Below the pieces are notes generated by a model that worked only from the letters and a program-made list of their open reading frames with translations, was not told the DNA's origin and ran no database searches. From the NCBI RefSeq assembly GCF_013267195.1, contig NZ_CP053943.1, positions 1 to 64,000 of the forward strand: a DNA stretch of 64,000 nucleotides, in the 5' to 3' direction. Numbering within the stretch: position 1 is the first letter of the stretch; each line of letters opens with the position of its first letter. This DNA comes from Halorubrum salinarum. Its GTDB lineage: Archaea > Halobacteriota > Halobacteria > Halobacteriales > Haloferacaceae. The position numbers were made by a program, and so were the translations under genes. Of this stretch, positions 57,468 to 64,000 are shown one piece after another.

Positions 57468-58304
57468 TCAGGCCTCCGTGATCGTGACCTCACAGTCAGT
57501 CATCTCATCAGACCCGGAATACTGGACATCGTAGGTACTCGTGACCCGATTGCCACTGACTTGAGTCTCGACGATAACCGTGAACTGCCCGCTGTTACCA
57601 TCTGGGGAACACCCCATTCCGTCCTCACTCTCGGAACCGAACGGGAACGAATTACTGAACAGGTCGGCCGTCTCGCCAGGGGAGACTACTACCCGGTCTA
57701 TTTCGTGCATTCCACTGCCTCTGGGGTTCTCAATTGGATTGGGAACGTCCCCGGAGAAGATTAGTTCAGTTATCGCTTCCGGACCACTTCCTGTGTTCTC
57801 TACCGTGACGAATGCCTCGCCATTCTTGATCCGGTCAGTCTCGCTCTCACCATAGACTTCGTCCCACGGTTTATCTGGATTATTCCGATAGAGTCCAACA
57901 TCCTGTATCTGCATCTCTGGACGGAGTTCAGTCGTGGTCTCAACTACTGTCTCCTCGCCCTTCAGTGCGACAATCCGGTACTCACCGGGCGCATACGCGG
58001 TGCCAATCTCGAATGAGACCTGCTGAGCACCTGCGGCTACGTCACGCTTCCCGAATAGCTCGCCGTTCGGCTGGATGAGGTTGACTTGGTCGACGTCGGC
58101 CTCTTCGGAGAGTTCGACGACGAGTGTTGTCCCCTCAATAGTAATACGCGTGAGTGGGCCTTTGCCATCTGGAGAGGTCGTTCCGTCACCAGGCGTCCCA
58201 GAGCCGCCATTGTCGTTCAGACAGCCAGCGACGCTTACGAGCGCAGCACCTGCGACTGTTCGGAGGGCGGTTCGCCGACTGATGTGTGGATGGTTTTGAG
58301 TCAT
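57468..58304 (-). CDS. Tat-exported lipoprotein of the transfer operon
   Basis: 278 residues. The signal has SRRTALR (twin arginine at 10-11), a hydrophobic core and the lipobox VAGC (Cys28), so it is exported folded and lipid-anchored. The mature part begins with a Gly/Ser/Asp-rich linker, then a beta-rich domain (ITIEGTTLVVELSEEADV, GTAYAPGEYRIVALKG) and a second one with two cysteines at the end (CSPD, DCEV). Probably an outer component of the mating channel. Confidence 0.7.
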   Translation of the reverse strand: MTQNHPHISRRTALRTVAGAALVSVAGCLNDNGGSGTPGDGTTSPDGKGPLTRITIEGTTLVVELSEEADVDQVNLIQPNGELFGKRDVAAGAQQVSFEIGTAYAPGEYRIVALKGEETVVETTTELRPEMQIQDVGLYRNNPDKPWDEVYGESETDRIKNGEAFVTVENTGSGPEAITELIFSGDVPNPIENPRGSGMHEIDRVVVSPGETADLFSNSFPFGSESEDGMGCSPDGNSGQFTVIVETQVSGNRVTSTYDVQYSGSDEMTDCEVTITEA

Positions 58305-58307
58305 GGG

Positions 58308-60044
58308 CTATGGGTTTCGCTGGAAGATGTCTTCTGGACCGAGCATTCGGAGAAGTCGCTTGCCAGCGTAGAACATCACGAAGAACGGGATGAGCTGCCA
58401 GCCCACCTCGAAAATGAACGCGAACCAGCCGTCGATGGTGCCGAGCGGATGCCAGCGAGCAGTAGCCGTCGCACTCACATATGCGGGGTCGTGCCCGAGC
58501 CACGAGCCTGGGTGATACCGAGCCGTGTAGATGCCCGGCTCGTCGATCGTCACGATCGCCACCCCGGAGGCGTTGGTCTCGACGCGTTGCTCCGCGACGG
58601 TGATGTAGCCGTTGCGAGTGTTCCCGCCGATTGGATATCGTCGGTCGGGATCGCTGAGCACGATTGGTGCGCCGGTCTCGTTATCCCGGAGCTCGATGCG
58701 GAGTGTGGCCTGGCTTTCGTTCTGCTGGAGCACCTCAACAGTCAGATTACTGCGCCGGAGCTGCCGCTCTGAGCCAGCGTCAGGTGCCACAATCGAGGCG
58801 TTCACACCCCGCACGATCCCCGCCACCTGGAGCGCGTCGCGGTCGACGTTCTCCGCGCGAACCGCAACACCGTACGTCGTCGTGTACGACTGGTTGACGA
58901 TGTCGATGTTGATGTCCTCGCCGAGCGTGCCGTCCGGAGACGGTCGGTCAGTGCCCCAGGTGTCGATGATCTCTGGGCCATCGCGAACTGGTTCGGCACG
59001 CGGGCCGATTCGCGACGGGTACGCGTGAACATAGACTGGAATCGCATCCGACTCGACGGTGGCGCTGTCAGTCCGATTCGACCTGACGAGTGTATCCCAG
59101 TTGGTGTTCCGAGCGGTGTAGAACCGCCAGACGCCACGCACTCGTGCGCTTCCGTTCTCCGTGAGCGTGTACCCTTGCCACGGTCTGGACTGGAAGATAG
59201 CCACACCGGCGTCACCATTGGGATACTCGGCGTAGTAGGGGTACGCCGAGAGGTCGTAGATCTCGACGGCGATCGAATCCGAGACGTTGAGCGACTCGGT
59301 ACGATACGTGATCTCGACATCGGTCTCGTCGCCTCGGTCGATTCGCGTGGTCTTCTTCAACCGGACGCTGATCTCGGCTTCGAGCGTGAGGTTTGTACTC
59401 CAGTCATCCTCGATCTGGTAATCAAGGGCCGGCGTGTGCGAGCCGTCGCGCTCGACGATGGTTTCGCCGTCCTTCTGCAACCGAACCTCCTCGACTTCGC
59501 TGCTCGTGAGCGACCACTCGATGGTCGTGTTCCCTGAAGAGCTTCCGTTCGGGACGCGAACACGATAGTCCACGAACCCCCGCATCGTGCCGTTCGGCGC
59601 GATATAGAGCGGGGATTCACCCGACTCCAAGTGACCTCGCGTCGACGGCTGCACTGCGAATACCGTGGCGTGGGCGTCCTCGATGAACACCCCGTCTTCG
59701 AGCGACGCGTGGCGCGGATGCACGGACGTATCCGACCCACCGGCTTCGAGATCAGCGAAGTCGTTTCGCGTCCACGTTGCAGCTGTCGTCGTCGGGCGCG
59801 TGAACGTGATGTCCGTCCCGTTTGCGAGTTGGTGCATCGCGGTCCGGCTCTCGCCGTATCGCTGCTGGTACTCCTCCTGGCTGATGTAGTTGTCCGCGTC
59901 GCGAGACCACAGCGTCGCTGATTCATTCTCTGTGAGCCCATTCCCCTCCGTGCCTGGCCGTGGCGGGCTTGCAGTAACGAGACCGGTGACTAGGCTCGTC
60001 ACGAACAGGGCGGCCATTAGCACGGAGAGCTCTCGTTGTTTCAT
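58308..60044 (-). CDS. Large secreted, C-terminally anchored protein
   Basis: 578 residues. N-terminal Sec-type signal (about 7-26, VLMAALFVTSLVTGLVTA), a long beta-rich outside domain with many Asn, Thr and Ser (possible N-glycosylation NxT/S sites), and a C-terminal membrane helix (about 546-566) with a short cytoplasmic RNP end. Contains VNASGVAIVTIDEPGIYTARY, Ig-like. It could be the cell-contact or adhesin part of the apparatus. No family named. Confidence 0.6.
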   Translation of the reverse strand: MKQRELSVLMAALFVTSLVTGLVTASPPRPGTEGNGLTENESATLWSRDADNYISQEEYQQRYGESRTAMHQLANGTDITFTRPTTTAATWTRNDFADLEAGGSDTSVHPRHASLEDGVFIEDAHATVFAVQPSTRGHLESGESPLYIAPNGTMRGFVDYRVRVPNGSSSGNTTIEWSLTSSEVEEVRLQKDGETIVERDGSHTPALDYQIEDDWSTNLTLEAEISVRLKKTTRIDRGDETDVEITYRTESLNVSDSIAVEIYDLSAYPYYAEYPNGDAGVAIFQSRPWQGYTLTENGSARVRGVWRFYTARNTNWDTLVRSNRTDSATVESDAIPVYVHAYPSRIGPRAEPVRDGPEIIDTWGTDRPSPDGTLGEDINIDIVNQSYTTTYGVAVRAENVDRDALQVAGIVRGVNASIVAPDAGSERQLRRSNLTVEVLQQNESQATLRIELRDNETGAPIVLSDPDRRYPIGGNTRNGYITVAEQRVETNASGVAIVTIDEPGIYTARYHPGSWLGHDPAYVSATATARWHPLGTIDGWFAFIFEVGWQLIPFFVMFYAGKRLLRMLGPEDIFQRNP

Positions 60045-60071
60045 GGGGGCTCGCGACGGGGTGGTAGTCGC

Positions 60072-60494
60072 CTACCAGGGGGCGAGGTCGACGCACTGCG
60101 CCAGCGGGAGGTTCATCATCGATCCAGCGACGGTGTAGAGTGGCCCGAGCGCGACAAGAACGACCGCAGACTTCATCGCGGAGCGCTTGTGGCGCTTGAG
60201 TCCCTTCTTCTGGTCGGGTGTGATCGTGAACATCTCGATAAGGGAGTCAGCCTGCCACACGACTGCGAGGCCGACAATGCCCAGCGCCGTGGTAAGCTGG
60301 AAGAAGCCTTCGATCATACCCGGGAGGTTGTCCGCACTGCAGACGGCGTTCGTCTGTGCAGCGGCGGGTTCCACAGCGAACAGGCTCAGGAAGACGATGA
60401 CGAGTGCCGCCTGCTTGGGGAGCCTACTTGCCGCCGTCGACTGGCTTTCGGCGCGATTCGGAGTCGTTTCGGAGGGAGTGGTGTCCTGTGACAT
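60072..60494 (-). CDS. VirB2-like small membrane protein
   Basis: 140 residues. A cleavable-looking signal (about 27-46, ending AAAQ) and two further hydrophobic segments (about 66-85 and 110-130) separated by a basic cytoplasmic loop (KKGLKRHKRSAMK). This matches VirB2/TrbC pilin topology, though it is longer than classical VirB2. Two Cys (52, 134) might form a bond. Likely pilin or pore subunit. Confidence 0.55.
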   Translation of the reverse strand: MSQDTTPSETTPNRAESQSTAASRLPKQAALVIVFLSLFAVEPAAAQTNAVCSADNLPGMIEGFFQLTTALGIVGLAVVWQADSLIEMFTITPDQKKGLKRHKRSAMKSAVVLVALGPLYTVAGSMMNLPLAQCVDLAPW

Positions 60495-60500
60495 AGTGGG

Positions 60501-60749
60501 TTACTCCTCTGCGTCGTCGACGAGTGTCTTGAGATCGGCGTATCGATTGGTCTCGGCGACGATTTCGTCTTTGCTGTAGCCCTGTTCGCGGGCCCGTTCG
60601 AAAAGGTCTCGAAGCTCGTCGGGATCGACATCCCGAACCGCCATCTCTTCGCGGAGGGCGCGGCGATAGAGGGCCGAGGCGTTGATGTGGTCGTTCCACA
60701 TCAGGTACAGCTCATCGATGTCTTCGATGGTGACTGACCGTGTAATCAT
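60501..60749 (-). CDS. RHH-like first gene of the transfer operon
   Basis: 82 residues from ATG 60749. MITRSVTIEDIDELYLMWNDHINASALYRRALREEM has a short N-terminal strand followed by two helices, as in ribbon-helix-helix proteins, plus a helical tail (DLFERAREQGYSKDEIV). It may repress the operon or bind the transfer origin, as TraY and TrwA do. A TATA box (60773-60780) gives a leaderless transcript. Confidence 0.55.
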   Translation of the reverse strand: MITRSVTIEDIDELYLMWNDHINASALYRRALREEMAVRDVDPDELRDLFERAREQGYSKDEIVAETNRYADLKTLVDDAEE

Positions 60750-60772
60750 GTGTGCGGGTTCAGGTATGCACC

Positions 60773-60780
60773 GATTAAAT
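60773..60780 (-). promoter_or_regulatory. TATA box of the transfer operon
   Basis: Minus strand ATTTAATC centred about 27 nt before ATG 60749. All genes down to 46790 follow with gaps of 27 nt or less or overlaps, so this is probably the main promoter. Confidence 0.55.
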
Positions 60781-60897
60781 CGTGGTACACGTTGACGTGG
60801 TAGTTGTATGTGAGGTAAATACTTTCTGGCTACCAACTGGCGCAAAACTCTAAAGTAAATTATAATCGGAGAGCTCGTTCACCCTGCAAAGGTACCG

Positions 60898-60938
60898 TTA
60901 ACCAACAATAGAGTTAGATGCCATTGATTGTTGGTTAA
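60898..60938. repeat. 41-nt inverted repeat IR-7
   Basis: TTAACCAACA at 60898-60907 and TGTTGGTTAA at 60929-60938; inner bases AAT/ATT extend the stem to 13 bp. It lies 14 nt after the xseB stop and 150 nt before the next gene start, so here it cannot be part of the downstream core promoter. Confidence 0.85.
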
Positions 60939-60952
60939 GACTAAATGGCGCT

Positions 60953-61135
60953 CTACTCGAGTTCCACGACCTCTCCACACCCGTTGTCGAGGATTTCTCG
61001 CACCTCGGCCAAGAGTTCCTGACCTTCCTCGTGAAGCCTTGTCCCTTCATCGAGGTCACACTCGTCCGCATCGAGCTGCTCAATGATTTCTTCGACACGG
61101 GCCAGCCGATCGTGGATCTCTTGGTCGTTTACCAC
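60953..61135 (-). CDS. xseB: Exonuclease VII small subunit
   Basis: 60 residues from GTG 61135, which follows GGGGTGAT by 7 nt and starts 2 nt after the xseA stop; ATG 61156 would overlap xseA by 19 nt. The sequence EIHDRLARVEEIIEQLDADECDLDEGTRLHEEGQELLAEVREIL has the XseB two-helix hairpin with LDEGTRLHEEG (canonical LEeGl.ly..G). It binds the large subunit and is needed for activity. Followed by IR-7. Confidence 0.8.
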   Translation of the reverse strand: MVNDQEIHDRLARVEEIIEQLDADECDLDEGTRLHEEGQELLAEVREILDNGCGEVVELE

Positions 61136-61137
61136 GC

Positions 61138-62181
61138 TTAGATCACCCCCAACCAAAGCCCAGTGATGGCCAACAACAGCAACAGCAGCACAGCGATTGC
61201 GGCCTTGTAGTAGACCGGCGGGAGCCCCTCGGATGCGGCCGCCTCGTCGACTGCTTCGGCAAGCTCTCGTTCATGTTCGTGCTCCTGCTGGAAGGTTTCG
61301 TACGCGGCGTCGAGCTGTTGCTCCAGCGGCTCGATCTCACTCCCAAGGAACTCTTGGCGGGAGTTTACGATATACTCGCCGGCGGCTGTCGGCGTGATCG
61401 TCGCGACGTCCGCCACCTGATCCGCGATAAGGCGGTCATCAGTATGTCCAATTGCGGTGACAACCGGGGTATTGGCGGTGAAGATCGCCTCCGCGACCCG
61501 CTCGGTGTTGAACGCTTGGAGGTTCGAATCACTCCCACCGCCGCGGCCGACGATGATGGCGTCGACGTCCTCCGAGCGGTCGAGATGGTGGATACCGTTC
61601 GCAATGGACATCGGCGCCTCTGACCCCTGGACGGTGGCGTCCTTCACCAGGATGTCGACGGTGGGGTCCTGTCCGTGGATCGCGTTCTGGATGTCGTACC
61701 GGGCATCTCCTCGAAGGGACGTGACGACACCGACCCGCTCCGGGAACGCAGGCGGCTGTTGTTTCTGCTCGTCGTCGAACCAGCCACGCTCTTCGAGTTC
61801 GCTTCGCAGTCGCTCGACGGCAGCCGCCTGGTCGCCGTCGCCGACGACGATCACCTCCCACGGCTTGAGGTCGATTTTCCCACCCTCTGTCCAGTAGTCG
61901 ATATCGCCTTCGAGGATGACCTCCGTCCCGTCCTCGAGGTCAGCGTCCATCTTCTGATAGCGGTTCGCCCAGAGCATACAGGGAAGCTCGGCGTTACCGT
62001 CTGTCAGGGTGAAATAGAGGGCGGTACTGTTCTGGTGGAGATCCGTGACCTCGCCAATACAACGGACGCCGTTGAGGGCAGGCGTGTCCTGGACGACCGA
62101 TGCAATTCGGTCGTTCAGCTCTTGGACTGAAAGAACATTCCCGGACAGGGCATCATCTACCTCTCGTTCGGCATCAGCCAT
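61138..62181 (-). CDS. xseA: Exonuclease VII large subunit with C-terminal membrane helix
   Basis: 347 residues. An OB-fold domain (about 15-95: VRCIGEVTDLHQNSTALYFTLTDG) is followed by the catalytic domain (about 130-275) with RVGVVTSLRGDARYDI, VGRGGGSDSNLQAFN and AIGHTDDRLIADQVADVATITPTAAGEYI. Bacterial XseA then has a long coiled coil that holds XseB subunits; here the helix is short and the protein ends in a transmembrane segment (about 325-345). The enzyme degrades single-stranded DNA to oligonucleotides. Confidence 0.85.
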   Translation of the reverse strand: MADAEREVDDALSGNVLSVQELNDRIASVVQDTPALNGVRCIGEVTDLHQNSTALYFTLTDGNAELPCMLWANRYQKMDADLEDGTEVILEGDIDYWTEGGKIDLKPWEVIVVGDGDQAAAVERLRSELEERGWFDDEQKQQPPAFPERVGVVTSLRGDARYDIQNAIHGQDPTVDILVKDATVQGSEAPMSIANGIHHLDRSEDVDAIIVGRGGGSDSNLQAFNTERVAEAIFTANTPVVTAIGHTDDRLIADQVADVATITPTAAGEYIVNSRQEFLGSEIEPLEQQLDAAYETFQQEHEHERELAEAVDEAAASEGLPPVYYKAAIAVLLLLLLAITGLWLGVI

Positions 62182-62266
62182 CGCACTAACTTAAGACGGA
62201 GAGAGCAGATTCAAAAATGTACCCCTCAGTGCCAGTGTACCCTGCCAACTGTTCTGTGTCCTTGAA

Positions 62267-62827
62267 TTACTCTAGTAACCCGAGATCAGTCAGCCGGTTT
62301 TCGATCACTGTAAGCGCTTGTTCAGCATCGTCAAGCTGTTTTCCGCCCGTGATGACGAGCTTGCCACTCCCGAAGAGGAGTGCGACGACGTCTGGGTCGT
62401 CAAGCCGGTAGACGAGCCCCGGGAACTGCTCTGGTTCGTATTCGATGTGTTCGAGACCTAGGCCGATCGCAATCGCATTCAAATTGAGTGTGTGGTCGAG
62501 GTCCCCACTTGAGACAATATTTTGGATTTCGATATCTGGGGTGGTAGCGACATCGACACCCAATTCACGGAGTTCGTCGAAGACGTATTCCAACGCAGTC
62601 GTCACATTGTCGACGCTTTTTGCACCCGTACAGACGACTTTCCCCGAGCGGAAAATGAGCGCTGCGGCTTTGGGATCGTGCATCCGATACACGAGTCCAG
62701 GGAAGTTATCGGGGTCGTAGTCGGTGGCCCCTAAATCCTCAGAAAGTGTTTCGAGATCGAGTTCTTGACCGATATCGGACGACGCAACCACATTCTCGAC
62801 TTGAATTGATTCGGCTGTGACACTCAT
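62267..62827 (-). CDS. tbp: TATA-box-binding protein (TBP)
   Basis: 186 residues from ATG 62827. Two direct repeats of the saddle: IQVENVVASSDIGQELDLETLS...FPGLVYRMHDPKAAALIFRSGKVVCTGAKS and IQNIVSSGDLDHTLNLNAIA...FPGLVYRLDDPDVVALLFGSGKLVITGGKQ. It binds promoter DNA and recruits TFB. Haloarchaea often have extra TBPs on plasmids. The two TFBs in this window could pair with it. Stop 84 nt from the xseA start. Confidence 0.95.
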   Translation of the reverse strand: MSVTAESIQVENVVASSDIGQELDLETLSEDLGATDYDPDNFPGLVYRMHDPKAAALIFRSGKVVCTGAKSVDNVTTALEYVFDELRELGVDVATTPDIEIQNIVSSGDLDHTLNLNAIAIGLGLEHIEYEPEQFPGLVYRLDDPDVVALLFGSGKLVITGGKQLDDAEQALTVIENRLTDLGLLE

Positions 62828-62852
62828 GGGAGTACCTTCCAATCACAACCCC

Positions 62853-62859
62853 CTTAAAA
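62853..62859 (-). promoter_or_regulatory. TATA box of tbp
   Basis: Minus strand TTTTAAG centred about 29 nt before ATG 62827, within GTTTTAAGGGGG. Confidence 0.5.
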
Positions 62860-62898
62860 CGGGGAGTGACTTCGAGCGTTGGTGTAGTTCCTTCCGAA

Positions 62899-63071
62899 TT
62901 AGAGGTCGCGGGGCTGGACCGTCTTCCGGTCGTTGGCCTCGGCACGCTCTGCGGCGTCGTCGAGCAGTTCGGCGACCTCTTCGTTGAGGGCGTCGTAGAA
63001 ATCTGCCGAGACGTTGTGGTCCGAGAGTGCGTCCTTCACGGCTGCTTTGACGATGAGGTCAGAGATTCCAT
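62899..63071 (-). pseudogene. Frameshifted histone-fold gene (DUF1931-like)
   Basis: The frame reading ISDLIVKAAVKDALSD, then VSADFYDALNEEV and ANDRKTVQPRDL to TAA 62899-62901, is the haloarchaeal DUF1931 histone-fold protein of about 57 residues. The only ATG (63071), correctly placed 25 nt after a TATA box, is in a different frame: ATGGAATC would need one more base to join it. The span is 173 nt, one short of a codon multiple. Either a one-base deletion right after the start codon or a sequencing error. Confidence 0.7.
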
Positions 63072-63092
63072 CGCGGACTTCTCGTGTCTATG

Positions 63093-63099
63093 TTATAAA
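63093..63099 (-). promoter_or_regulatory. TATA box of the DUF1931-like gene
   Basis: Minus strand TTTATAA centred 25 nt before ATG 63071; ideal spacing for a leaderless transcript, so the promoter is intact although the frame is broken. Confidence 0.6.
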
Positions 63100-63263
63100 G
63101 GTTCGAACTCTCGGTTTTGTCATTCTGTGTGTCAGCGAGTAACACAACAGGAAGATACGGAAAATCAATGCGCCAGTGTTGACCGTGGCGATAGCCGGCC
63201 CCATCTCAGACTTACGCCCACAGCTGGCGACAAGACGAATTATTCCTAGGGCAAATTATAAAC

Positions 63264-63277
63264 TTAGCCCCGTCTAA
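63264..63277. promoter_or_regulatory. Putative metal-regulator operator
   Basis: TTAG, 6 nt, CTAA between a TATA-like AATTATAAA (63254-63262) and ATG 63288. The position at the transcription start suggests autoregulation by the DtxR-type protein. Confidence 0.4.
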
Positions 63278-63287
63278 TTTCTCTCTA

Positions 63288-63965
63288 ATGCTGAGCGCCA
63301 TCATGGAGGACTATCTCAAAGCAATCTATTACCTCCAGGACGAAACGGATGAACGGGTGCGGACCTCGACGCTCGCTGAGCATATGGATGTAGAACAACC
63401 GTCAGTCACCAGTATGGTGAAAAAATTGGCCGAGCGCGATTTTGTCCATTACGAACCCTACAAGGGCGTTGTACTCACAGACACTGGAGTTCCTGTCGCG
63501 CTCGAAATTATTCGCCACCATCGGCTCTTAGAACGATACCTGACGGAGCGCCTTGAGTACGATTGGGCTGAGGTACACGACGAAGCCGATCGCCTCGAAC
63601 ACCATATCAGTAGTCAATTTGCCGACAGAATTGCAGAGCAGTTAGGGAATCCGGCAGTTGACCCACATGGCGACCCGATTCCCACAGCGGATCTGGACGT
63701 TTCACCGCTACAATCCGGTGAAACCCTCGCTGATCAGCAGGTTGGCGACAAGGTTCGAATCGAACGGGTGCCAGACAATGACCCAGATCTACTCCGGTAC
63801 CTGTCTGAACACGGGATTACCCCAACAACTGTTGTCGAAATTGTTGAGACTACCTCATTTGGGATGGTGACGCTTGATCCCGATGGCACCGACGAACGAG
63901 TTGCACTCCCAGAAGAAGTGTCCCGATCCATATCCGCTCAAACGCTCACTGGGGCTTCAAACTAA
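63288..63965 (+). CDS. DtxR/MntR-type metal-dependent regulator
   Basis: 225 residues. The start MLSAIMEDYLKAIYYL, the winged helix (RTSTLAEHMDVEQPSVTSMVKKLAERDFV), the metal-binding dimer domain (HHRLLERYL, EADRLEHHIS) and a C-terminal FeoA/SH3-like domain (about 140-220) are those of DtxR/MntR/SirR proteins. With Fe2+ or Mn2+ bound it represses metal uptake genes. No metal transporter is in the window. Short 5' leader; possible operator at 63264-63277. Confidence 0.9.
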   Translation: MLSAIMEDYLKAIYYLQDETDERVRTSTLAEHMDVEQPSVTSMVKKLAERDFVHYEPYKGVVLTDTGVPVALEIIRHHRLLERYLTERLEYDWAEVHDEADRLEHHISSQFADRIAEQLGNPAVDPHGDPIPTADLDVSPLQSGETLADQQVGDKVRIERVPDNDPDLLRYLSEHGITPTTVVEIVETTSFGMVTLDPDGTDERVALPEEVSRSISAQTLTGASN

Positions 63966-64000
63966 ACTGATGATTCTCCATTAGCGAAGTGATTGGTTTA

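Noticed and set aside
1799-60938. The TTAACCAACA repeats as integron attC sites
   Set aside because: The arms resemble attC core words only loosely, no tyrosine integrase is present, and some copies lie beside chromosome-type genes such as xseB. Kept only as a remote alternative.
1-64000. CRISPR arrays, tRNA and rRNA genes, replication origin
   Set aside because: No regularly spaced repeats of 25-40 nt, no tRNA-like cloverleaf noticed, no rRNA segments, and no Orc1/Cdc6 or Rep gene next to ORB-type repeats.

Overview
The window comes from a haloarchaeon. Coding DNA is GC-rich, the proteins are strongly acidic (Asp/Glu-rich), promoters are archaeal TATA boxes 25-30 nt before many starts, and the window carries archaeal basal transcription factors (two TFB, one TBP), an archaeal-type primase pair, a Tat lipoprotein and haloarchaeal families of unknown function. 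It reads as part of a large plasmid or an integrated conjugative element with some chromosome-like genes. I saw no Orc1/Cdc6 or Rep gene, no tRNA, no rRNA and no CRISPR array.

Layout. (1) 1-11 kb and 18.3-22.7 kb: blocks of small, mostly leftward plasmid-type genes (ArdC-like antirestriction protein, SWIM zinc-finger protein, a possible TGT/DpdA-like protein, a Mom/GNAT-like protein, DUF6166- and DUF6735-like proteins, several zinc-ribbon proteins) plus a rightward membrane-anchored Mrr-like nuclease. Most transcription units start with the same kind of module, a T-rich box followed by a GC palindrome, and several genes end in a 42-nt inverted repeat with TTAACCAACA/TGTTGGTTAA arms. (2) 10.9-18.3 kb: a potassium/amino-acid transport cluster (Lrp-RCK_C regulator, USP, APC permease with USP domains, TrkA, TrkH, small membrane proteins) with two mini-ORFs bridging its genes. 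(3) 22.8-37.5 kb: a HTH regulator, a toxin/antitoxin-like pair, TFB and an RPA-like protein, then a PIN/RHH pair and a lactate utilisation cassette (LUD/Fe-S/CCG protein, LutC, LctP-type permease), then a second copy of antitoxin, TFB and RPA. The lactate cassette is therefore flanked by direct duplications. A GC-rich non-coding sequence occurs three times (26.5, 37.1 and 39.7 kb). (4) 37.6-44.3 kb: a solitary TnpB with a likely 3' guide RNA, further small plasmid genes, a membrane HTH pair and a second PIN/HTH pair. (5) 44.9-46.7 kb: a solitary lower-GC 590-residue membrane protein. (6) 46.8-60.7 kb: one leftward, tightly overlapping operon that looks like a DNA-transfer apparatus: RHH protein, VirB2-like small membrane protein, secreted and lipoprotein components, VirB6-like protein, a two-TM protein, VirB4-like ATPase, a 1274-residue VirD4-like coupling ATPase with a C-terminal nuclease-like region, and PriS-like and PriL-like primase subunits. 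No relaxase is recognisable. (7) 60.9-64 kb: exonuclease VII subunits, TBP, a frameshifted histone-fold (DUF1931-like) gene and a DtxR/MntR-type metal regulator.

The most unusual features are the transfer operon that pairs a coupling ATPase carrying a nuclease-like tail with its own primase, and the two repeated non-coding modules (the palindromic leader and the 42-nt inverted repeat) that punctuate the plasmid genes. All functional statements rest on reading motifs by eye; no database search was possible.
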